From positions 1-58,667 of the forward strand of contig CANFCK010000027.1 of assembly GCA_947445035.1 (NCBI GenBank): a stretch of 58,667 nucleotides of DNA, given 5' to 3'. This stretch comes from Deltaproteobacteria bacterium. GTDB lineage: Bacteria; Myxococcota_A; UBA796; SXON01. Positions 52,801 through 58,667 of the stretch are shown here, in pieces. Both the position numbers and the translations under genes were made by a program. Each line of letters starts with the position of its first letter. Position 1 is the first letter of the stretch. A model generated the notes under the pieces. It saw only the letters and a list, made by a program, of their open reading frames with translations. It was not told the origin of the DNA and did no database searches.

Positions 52801-54464
52801 TGCTCCTACTCGCCGTCCTGACCGCCCTCGCTGACGATGCCGCCCCGACGGTCGCGCCTGCCGCCTTGCCCGCCGCGCCGACCCCTGTGCCCGCCGCGCC
52901 GACCCCTGTGCCCGCCGCGCCGACCCCCGTGCCCGCCGCCGCCGCTGCCCCACCGGCCGATCCGGCTCGTCCCGGCTACGTCGCGCCGGTCCCCCACCCG
53001 ACGGTGGACCCGCTGATGCCGCAGTCGTACCGCATGGTTCCGCGTGGCGACTACCCCTGCAAGGTGCGGATCCTCGTGACCGACGCGGGCAAGGTCAAAG
53101 ACGTCGAAAACATCGAGTGCAATGAGGAGGCTTACTACGCCCTGGCCACGGCCATCGTGCAGTGGAAGTTCGATCCGGCGCTTCAAGACGGCCAGCCGGT
53201 GGCCGGCGAGCTGCTGTACGACAATACGTTCTCCGTTCAAAGTTACCTCCCGCGAAAGCACATCGTCGGCTTTGTCGGGGCGGTGGTCAGCGGCGGGGGC
53301 GCGGGCTGGTTCGGCGCCGATGCCCGGGTCCATTTGGGCGAGCAGCTCAGCTTCTCGGGCGGCGTCTCGTTCGACCAGGACTACCTCCCGGGGAAAGCCG
53401 AGCCGATCTGGGTGCCGAACGTGCAGGTGGACGTCGCGATTTCCAGCCGGCGGCGACACTTCGAGCACCGCGGTATCTTCGGCTTTGCCGTCGGTGGCTT
53501 CGGCGACGCCTATGGCTCGCTGGGCATGCTTGCGGCCTTCCGCGGCGAGCTGATGACGCCCGTCCCCGGCCTCTCGCTGGGCGGGGACATCGGCATTTCG
53601 CTGCTTTTCGCCGATTCAGTGGCGATCGCGGATGTGGGCCTGTTCCAGCGCGACGGCACCAATCCCATCTACCCGTGGCTGCGCGCGTCGGTGATCTGGT
53701 ACGCACCTTTGCCCAAGGACCGCTTCGTGGTGGTGCCTCGCGAGCATGACCCGACGGTGTACGAAGCGGTGATCCCTCCGCCGGACCCCCCCATCGACAC
53801 CGGGCGGGCCTTCGAGGGCGTGTACAGCCTGCACTGGTCGGAGATCGAGGCGAGCGAGGGAGAAAACACGCCGGTGGGCGAGGCGTTTGCGCTGTACCCG
53901 CCGGGGGTCTACCGCTGCGACATCCGTGCGCTCATCAACAACGAAGGACGGGCGGAAGTCACCCGCGCTGAGATCTGTCCGAAAGCGGCGCGCGAAGCGG
54001 CGGAGCAGAACGTCAAGAAGTGGGAGTGGTCGCCCGGCCAGGCCTACGACGCCCTCAAAAAGGTCAAAAGGGCGCCCGACGCCCGCGCCGATGCCCGCGT
54101 CCAAGCTCTTTTTCCGGCGCCGGTCTTCGTGCGGCGCGACGACGCGGAGCCGGTGCCGGCCGCCTCAGTCCAGGTGTTGGACGACGGAGTCGCCCGCCCC
54201 CTTCCGCGGCGTGTCGCAACACCAACAGTGTGGGTATCTACCTTCCTCCCCCCCGATTGGGGGCAGACACGACCCACGAGTGCGTGTTTTGTGGACGTGG
54301 ACCTCGACGACACCGGCCGTGTCCAGAAGATGCGCTGGGCCTCAGGCGAGATCGAAGTGAGCGGCCAGGTGATGGAGGCCCTACAGGGTTGGGTATTCTT
54401 CCCGATCATCGTACAGGGAGAAAGGGTGGCTGCTCGCGTCCGACTGTCGATGTGTGAGTACTAG
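52797..54464 (+). CDS. exported protein with three TonB-C-like domains
   Basis: A 555-residue protein (GTG start overlapping the deoA TGA; ATG at 52800 equally likely). A signal peptide (LLLAVLTALADDA) is followed by an Ala/Pro/Thr linker with three PAAPTPV heptads. The first TonB-C-like domain is about residues 80-155 (YPCKVRILVTDAGKVKDVEN; QWKFDPALQDG). A middle part (about 155-310) is beta-rich, perhaps a barrel (GFAVGGFGDAYGSLGMLAAF). The second (YRCDIRALINNEGRAEVTRA; WEWSPGQ) and third (CFVDVDLDDTGRVQKMRW; GWVFFPIIVQGER) domains follow. TonB-C domains normally contact outer-membrane receptors. The overall job is unknown. Confidence 0.75.
   Translation: MMLLLAVLTALADDAAPTVAPAALPAAPTPVPAAPTPVPAAPTPVPAAAAAPPADPARPGYVAPVPHPTVDPLMPQSYRMVPRGDYPCKVRILVTDAGKVKDVENIECNEEAYYALATAIVQWKFDPALQDGQPVAGELLYDNTFSVQSYLPRKHIVGFVGAVVSGGGAGWFGADARVHLGEQLSFSGGVSFDQDYLPGKAEPIWVPNVQVDVAISSRRRHFEHRGIFGFAVGGFGDAYGSLGMLAAFRGELMTPVPGLSLGGDIGISLLFADSVAIADVGLFQRDGTNPIYPWLRASVIWYAPLPKDRFVVVPREHDPTVYEAVIPPPDPPIDTGRAFEGVYSLHWSEIEASEGENTPVGEAFALYPPGVYRCDIRALINNEGRAEVTRAEICPKAAREAAEQNVKKWEWSPGQAYDALKKVKRAPDARADARVQALFPAPVFVRRDDAEPVPAASVQVLDDGVARPLPRRVATPTVWVSTFLPPDWGQTRPTSACFVDVDLDDTGRVQKMRWASGEIEVSGQVMEALQGWVFFPIIVQGERVAARVRLSMCEY
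52869..52931 (+). repeat. three 21-bp repeats coding PAAPTPV
   Basis: Three head-to-tail copies of a 21-bp unit starting CCCGCCGCGCCGACCCCTGT, the third with one change. They encode the Pro/Ala linker of the TonB-C protein. Confidence 0.9.
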
Positions 54465-54467
54465 CCG

Positions 54468-55106
54468 ATGCGCCGGCTGCTTCACGGGCACGCCACTTTC
54501 CGACGCGAGTACGTCGCCGGCGCCGGCGCGCTGCTCCAAAAACTGGCCAGCGAACACCAGTCGCCCGGCGCCCTCTTCGTGGGCTGTAGCGACAGCCGCG
54601 TGGTGCCGGAGCTCCTGACCAGCTCGGCGCCGGGCGAACTCTTTGTGGTTCGGAACATCGCGAACGCCGTGCCCCCGCTCAACAACGCCGACGCCAGCGT
54701 CGGTGCAGCGCTTGACTACGCCATCGACGTGCTGCGGCTCGAACACGTCATCGTGTGCGGCCACTACGGTTGCGGCGGCGTCAAGGCCGTGCTCGGCGGG
54801 CATCAGAAGCTGGCCCGGCTGCCGTCGTTGTACGAGTGGCTCGACCACCTTGCCCCGGCGATTCTCGGCTCCCGATTGGAGCTGGTGGACCCCGAAGAGC
54901 AGTGGCGGGCCGCGGTCGAGGCCAACGTCGTGCAACAGCTCGCCAACCTCAGCACCTTCGCGGCCGTGCGCACCCGCCTGGACGACGGCACGTTGTCGCT
55001 CCACGGGTGGGTGTACGACATTCACTCCGGAGGGGTGACCGTCTACGACAGCGTTGGGGAGCGCTTCATCGCTGCGGCCCGCGCGGCGGAGGAGCTCTCG
55101 GGATGA
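54468..55106 (+). CDS. beta-class carbonic anhydrase
   Basis: A 212-residue zinc enzyme for interconversion of CO2 and bicarbonate. Zinc ligands are C40 and D42-R44 of VGCSDSRVVPE, H99 and C102 of CGHYGCGGVKAVL. The length and motifs fit the SulP-partner/CynT type. A bicarbonate-using biotin carboxylase is encoded elsewhere in this window, but it is not next to it. It starts three bases after the previous gene, and its TGA overlaps the nupC ATG. Confidence 0.93.
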   Translation: MRRLLHGHATFRREYVAGAGALLQKLASEHQSPGALFVGCSDSRVVPELLTSSAPGELFVVRNIANAVPPLNNADASVGAALDYAIDVLRLEHVIVCGHYGCGGVKAVLGGHQKLARLPSLYEWLDHLAPAILGSRLELVDPEEQWRAAVEANVVQQLANLSTFAAVRTRLDDGTLSLHGWVYDIHSGGVTVYDSVGERFIAAARAAEELSG

Positions 55107-56386
55107 ACATGCGCCTGATGTCGGCGCTGGGGCTCCTGGTCATGGTGTTCTTGGCGTGGTTGATGAGCGAAAACCGCCGCCATGTGCCGTGGCGGGTCAT
55201 CGGTTGGGGGCTTGCCTTACAAGTCGGGTTCGGGCTGGTGGTTTTGTCCCCGGCGGCCCAGGAATTCTTTTTCCACTGGGTCGACGCCGGGGTTCGAACC
55301 CTGATCGGCTTCGGCGAGAAGGGCGCAGACTTCGCCTTCCAATCGGTCGAGCCGCACCAGATCGCCGGCCCCGACGGCCAGCTGAGCTTCTACGCCGGCC
55401 ACATCTCCCCACCGATGAAGACCTTTGCCTTCTGGATCCTCCCCAGCATCATCTTCTTCTCGGCGTTGATGGCGGTCAGCTACCACATCGGGCTGATGCA
55501 GAAGGTGGTGCACGGCATGGCGTGGCTGATGTTCCGGACGATGGGGACCAGCGGCGCCGAGACGCTCTCGACCGCGGCCAACGTCTTCCTGGGGCAGACC
55601 GAGGCGCCGCTCCTGGTCAAGCCGTTCTTGGCGCGGATGACGCGGAGCGAGCTCTTCTGCATCATGCTCGGCGGCTTCGCAAACACCGCTGGTGGCGTGC
55701 TCGCAGCGTATGTCGCCTTCCTCCACGACGTGCCGGGGATCGCGGGCCACCTCGTCACCAGCAGCATCCTGAGCGCGCCCGCCGCGCTGGTCATCGCCAA
55801 GGTGATGGTGCCCGAGCTGCACACGCCGGAAACCGCCCGCGACATGGGCCTCCACGACGAGCGCCCCGATGGCAACGTCATGGCGGCCGCCGCGCGGGGG
55901 GCCAGCGAAGGCATGCAGCTGGCGATCAACGTCGCAGCCATGCTCATCGCGTTTGTGGCGCTCATGGCCATGGCCGACTGGGTCCTGGGGCTTTTGCCGT
56001 TGTCGGGCGAGCCCCTCTCCCTGTCCCGCATTCTCGGCTGGCTTTTCACGCCGATGGCCTACGTGATGGGGATTCCCTGGCACGAGGCGGGGGCGGTAGG
56101 CAAGCTCCTGGGCGAGAAGTTGGTGCTGACCGAGTTCATCGCCTACATGGATTTGGGCAAGCTCCAGGCCAGCGCCAACCCGCTGTCGGCGCGCAGCGCG
56201 GTGATCACCAGCTACGCGCTGTGCGGGTTCGCCAACTTTGCGAGCGTCGGCATCCAGCTCGGCGGAATCGGACCGCTGGCGCCCCACCGAAAAGACGAAC
56301 TGGCCACCCTTTCCATCCGCGCGATGCTCGGGGGCTCGCTTGCCACCTTCATGACCGCCTGCGTTGCGGGCATGATGACACCGTGA
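55103..56386 (+). CDS. nupC: concentrative nucleoside transporter NupC
   Basis: A 427-residue inner-membrane transporter, about ten TM segments, that takes up nucleosides with protons or sodium. QVGFGLVVLSPAAQEFFFHW, STAANVFLGQTEAPLLVKPF, MLGGFANTAGGVLAAYVAFL, SAPAALVIAKVMVPE and ITSYALCGFANFASVGIQLG match the family in order. The deoA phosphorylase upstream can use the imported nucleosides. Its ATG overlaps the carbonic anhydrase stop (ATGA). Confidence 0.93.
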   Translation: MNMRLMSALGLLVMVFLAWLMSENRRHVPWRVIGWGLALQVGFGLVVLSPAAQEFFFHWVDAGVRTLIGFGEKGADFAFQSVEPHQIAGPDGQLSFYAGHISPPMKTFAFWILPSIIFFSALMAVSYHIGLMQKVVHGMAWLMFRTMGTSGAETLSTAANVFLGQTEAPLLVKPFLARMTRSELFCIMLGGFANTAGGVLAAYVAFLHDVPGIAGHLVTSSILSAPAALVIAKVMVPELHTPETARDMGLHDERPDGNVMAAAARGASEGMQLAINVAAMLIAFVALMAMADWVLGLLPLSGEPLSLSRILGWLFTPMAYVMGIPWHEAGAVGKLLGEKLVLTEFIAYMDLGKLQASANPLSARSAVITSYALCGFANFASVGIQLGGIGPLAPHRKDELATLSIRAMLGGSLATFMTACVAGMMTP

Positions 56387-56393
56387 TGATGCG

Positions 56394-57059
56394 ATGAACG
56401 ACCTCGTCCAACTCCACACCTGCGAGCCCATCGACGCCGAGCGGCTGGTGCGGGAGCTGCGTGCGCGTGTCGACACCCAGTGGCTCCACCGCTGGGCGCG
56501 GCTGAGCGTGGCGTTGACAGGAGCCTGGCGGCCCGCCGACGTCTGGGCAGGGGGGCTGGAGCGCCTGGTGTGGTCGGCGACCTTCTCGTACCCGGACGGC
56601 GGTTTCTTCACCGAAGCGGGCGAGCGGGCGGCTGGAGAGCAGAATGCGCTCGCGCGTCGGCAGGCGCCCATCCACCCCGCGGAGATGCTCGGCTCGGCGT
56701 TTGCGTCGGCGCTCGTGCTCTGGCACAGCGACGCCGGGCGGACCACCTGCGCGTCGGTGTGGCGGGAACGCCATCTGCGCTGGAGTCTGCGGCTTGACGA
56801 CGGACAGCGCTCCGCCCGCTGCGACGGCGAGCGCGTGCTCATCGAGGCGCCACCGCGGCACCTGCCCGAGGTCGATCGCGTGGGGGTGCTCCTCGGTGGT
56901 TGGGCACGGCTCTTGGGGGAGTTCCCACCGGTCGAAGGTCGTGAGAGGCTGATGTTCGTCGACGCCTTGGAGGCGCTGACGGCCGAGTCGTCAGCGGAGT
57001 CGTTGTACGGCGGTGGAGCGTGGGCCGGGGAGCGGGTCAAGGCCTATGCGCGGGGGTAG
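56394..57059 (+). CDS. protein of unknown function
   Basis: A 221-residue soluble-looking protein starting MNDLVQLHTCEPIDAERLVR. It is rich in Arg, Trp and Glu (WLHRWARLSVALTGAWRPAD; WHSDAGRTTCASVWRERHLR) with no signal or TM segment. Codon use is normal and the gene lies eight bases after nupC. Its stop overlaps the next gene by 14 bases. I find no family signature. Confidence 0.6.
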   Translation: MNDLVQLHTCEPIDAERLVRELRARVDTQWLHRWARLSVALTGAWRPADVWAGGLERLVWSATFSYPDGGFFTEAGERAAGEQNALARRQAPIHPAEMLGSAFASALVLWHSDAGRTTCASVWRERHLRWSLRLDDGQRSARCDGERVLIEAPPRHLPEVDRVGVLLGGWARLLGEFPPVEGRERLMFVDALEALTAESSAESLYGGGAWAGERVKAYARG

Positions 57060-58482
57060 GCGGCTCTTGGGGGCCGCGCTGATGCTCGCCGCCTGCGAGC
57101 CCGCCCCGCCGACGGTCGCCCCGCCGACGCTCACCGCTGACGACACCATCCCCGCCGTCCTGCATGCCAGGTGGAAGGCCGAGTCCGGCAGCACCACCTG
57201 GTTGGAGATCGGCCTCGACGGCGAGCTGGTGCGCACCACGCCGTCGGGCGCGGACCCGGCCGCGACGGTCCTCGGGCTCAAAGCGGGTAGGACGTACGCG
57301 GCGAGGGCCGTCGCCGAGAACCAGGACGGCCGGCGCTCGTGGTCCGACGAGGTGGCGTTCACCACCGTCGCCGCGCCGGCTCAGTTCCCCGAGTTCACCG
57401 TCAGCGACACCGATCCGAGCGCCTGGGGAGGGGAAGGCCCGTTTCTGGTGCCGATCCTCCAAGCCCGGGCCACGTTTGTGACGTTCATCGATCGCGACGG
57501 CGACTACGTGTGGTGGGAAACCATCGAGCCGGGCTTCATCATGCCGAGTGTGCGTATCACCGCGGACCGCCGGCACGTGCTCTACGAGGTCAACGACGTC
57601 ACCTACACCCACCCCGAAGCCGGGGTCCATCTGGTGGCGCTCGACGGTTCGGCGCGTAGCTTCACATCGGCGCCGCTCGTCCACCACGATGGCATCGACC
57701 TTCCCGACGGACGCATCGCCTGGTTGGAACACGAAGAGCGCGAGGTTGTGGACGAGGACGGCACCCTTCAGTGGTACTCAGGTGACGTGCTGATGGAGGC
57801 AGAGCCCGGGGCGGCAGCGGGGTCCGGGACGCGCGTCTTTTCCTGGTTGGACGACTGGGGACACCTTCCCTGGCCCGGCTGCTCCCACATGCAGGAGACA
57901 CCGTACGATGGGCGATCCTTCGATTGGACCCACACCAACTCATTGGGCTACGATGTTGCGTCTGACAACTACCTGCTCCTGGGGCACCACAACGACGCTC
58001 TGGTCAGCGTCGACCGCAGCACCGGAACGCCGGACTGGCAGCTTGGCGGACGTTTTGGAGAGTTTGTCGATCTCGCGGGCGACGCCATCGATCCCGAAGA
58101 ACCCTGGAAGGTTGACGGCGCCGCGGGCACCTGGTGGAGCCACGGCCACATCGGTGACTTCTGGGACGGGGGCTTCGCGCTCTTCGACAACGGTCCACAC
58201 CACGTCCGGCCGGTGTCGCGAGCGGTCGCGTACGCCTACGACGTGGCGACCAAGACCGTGGAGCAGACCTTCAGCTTCGAGTCGGAGAACGAGAGCTTTT
58301 CCCCGGCCCTCGGCGATGTCCGCCGGCTCCCGAACGGAAACTGGCTGATTGTCTGGTCGCTGGAGGGCATGCTCACCGAAGTGACGCCCGAGGGGCGCGT
58401 CGTCTGGCGGGTGCGCACGGAGCTGGGGAGCGCGATTTTGCGGTCGGGGTATCTGGATGATGCGGGGATGGTCGGCGGGTGA
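57046..58482 (+). CDS. arylsulfotransferase-like lipoprotein
   Basis: A 478-residue predicted lipoprotein: MRGGRRLLGAALMLAACEPA has lipobox LAAC. A fibronectin-III-like domain follows (about 40-115: ARWKAESGSTTWLEIGLDGE; TYAARAVAENQDG), then a beta-propeller of the ASST type with WTHTNSLGYDVASDNYLLLG, HHNDALVSVDRSTGTPDW and LPNGNWLIVWSLEGMLTEV. ASST enzymes transfer sulfate between phenols in the periplasm; whether this lipoprotein keeps the catalytic His is not clear. The ATG at 57046 overlaps the previous gene. Confidence 0.8.
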   Translation: MRGGRRLLGAALMLAACEPAPPTVAPPTLTADDTIPAVLHARWKAESGSTTWLEIGLDGELVRTTPSGADPAATVLGLKAGRTYAARAVAENQDGRRSWSDEVAFTTVAAPAQFPEFTVSDTDPSAWGGEGPFLVPILQARATFVTFIDRDGDYVWWETIEPGFIMPSVRITADRRHVLYEVNDVTYTHPEAGVHLVALDGSARSFTSAPLVHHDGIDLPDGRIAWLEHEEREVVDEDGTLQWYSGDVLMEAEPGAAAGSGTRVFSWLDDWGHLPWPGCSHMQETPYDGRSFDWTHTNSLGYDVASDNYLLLGHHNDALVSVDRSTGTPDWQLGGRFGEFVDLAGDAIDPEEPWKVDGAAGTWWSHGHIGDFWDGGFALFDNGPHHVRPVSRAVAYAYDVATKTVEQTFSFESENESFSPALGDVRRLPNGNWLIVWSLEGMLTEVTPEGRVVWRVRTELGSAILRSGYLDDAGMVGG

Positions 58483-58558
58483 GGCCGCCAAGGCGTCGGG
58501 CCGGCATGAGGGGAGGCGTCAACGCCCGGGAATGGCGGCCGGGGGCACCCTTGGCCGC

Positions 58559-58587
58559 TTGCGGTCCTATGGTAGCGGTGCTAACAT
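58559..58587 (+). promoter_or_regulatory. promoter of the second tetR-type gene
   Basis: TTGCGG (58559-58564), 17 bases, extended -10 TGCTAACAT (58579-58587), then seven bases to the ATG. The two elements are identical to those at 18100-18128, but much of the spacer differs, so they seem to be under selection. No gene is seen in 58483-58558. Confidence 0.6.
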
Positions 58588-58594
58588 AGAGCCC

Positions 58595-58667
58595 ATGGAC
58601 ACCCCCCCCCATCCCCGGCCCACCATCGCCGACGGTTGGACCCGCAAGCGCCGCTACCACCACGGGA
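58595..58667 (+). CDS. TetR-family regulator, 5' part only
   Basis: The right edge cuts this gene after 24 codons. The visible protein is MDTPPHPRPTIADGWTRKRR, then YHHG. It matches the N-terminus of the TetR protein at 18136 (MDTHPTPRSTVAEGWTRKRR, then YHHG) at 18 of 24 positions. It is therefore a paralogue with the same promoter design. The ATG here supports the GTG chosen at 18136. Confidence 0.75.
   Translation, partial: MDTPPHPRPTIADGWTRKRRYHHG

Noticed and set aside
55291..55300. GGTTCGAACC, which resembles the T-arm of a tRNA
   Set aside because: It lies inside nupC in a well-conserved coding frame, and no acceptor, D-arm or anticodon arm can be built around it. No tRNA or rRNA gene was found in the window.
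55217..57040. A 607-codon minus-strand frame over nupC and the next gene
   Set aside because: It has no motif and a composition typical of a shadow frame; nupC on the other strand is certain.

Overview
The window is GC-rich, densely coded DNA that looks like a chromosome segment from a Myxococcota or deltaproteobacterial lineage, possibly an uncultured one. This is inferred from several things. Lipoproteins carry Asp/Ser/Thr-Gly-Asp-Thr stretches just after the lipobox. Secreted proteins have long Asp-Thr stalks, and a trypsin-like protease ends in a Cys/hydrophobic/Arg tail like the MYXO-CTERM sorting tag. A candidate LexA site upstream of lexA resembles the Myxococcus type. Most genes are ordinary housekeeping or envelope genes, with only small traces of mobile DNA (a broken IS5-type transposase at the left edge).

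Layout. 1-1975: IS remnant, one secreted protein and a decayed gene. 1980-5249: truB and lon. 5438-8744 (minus): a five-gene peroxide-defence operon, rubrerythrin, Fe-S oxidoreductase, DUF3501, one-Cys peroxiredoxin and PerR-like repressor. 8989-14609: biotin carboxylase and carrier, a spondin-N lipoprotein, leucine dehydrogenase, a lipoprotein and a GT-B-like protein. 14666-17987 (minus): prolyl oligopeptidase and a CotH-like lipoprotein. 18136-25305: TetR regulator, UDP-glucose dehydrogenase, TrmL, mannose-1-phosphate guanylyltransferase, a GGDEF-EAL protein and a heptosyltransferase-like protein, so partly a polysaccharide/LPS precursor set. 25362-31411: U32 enzyme, chorismate mutase, a secreted Asp/His-tailed protein, an HNH nuclease and lexA. 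31449-44329: one long operon coding for a histidine kinase, DUF4175, a gluzincin/TPR protein, MoxR ATPase, DUF58, two von Willebrand A membrane proteins and DUF4159, i.e. a BatA/MoxR-type envelope system with its own sensor. 44399-50489: secreted proteins and lipoproteins, a metallophosphoesterase and gene fragments. 50534-50761: a SelW-like selenoprotein read through an in-frame TGA. 50795-58482: TrmB, then a run of pyrimidine phosphorylase, a triple-TonB-C protein, carbonic anhydrase, NupC, an unknown protein and an arylsulfotransferase-like lipoprotein. The right edge cuts a second TetR gene whose promoter and N-terminus match the one at 18136.

Two features run through the window. First, stop/start overlaps of 1-4 bases are very common, so many genes are probably translationally coupled. 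Second, at least nine genes have a -10-like hexamer 7-10 bases before the start codon with no ribosome binding site between, which suggests leaderless mRNAs. The most notable single item is the selenoprotein gene, which standard gene calling would split or miss; it implies that Sec-insertion machinery is encoded elsewhere in the genome.
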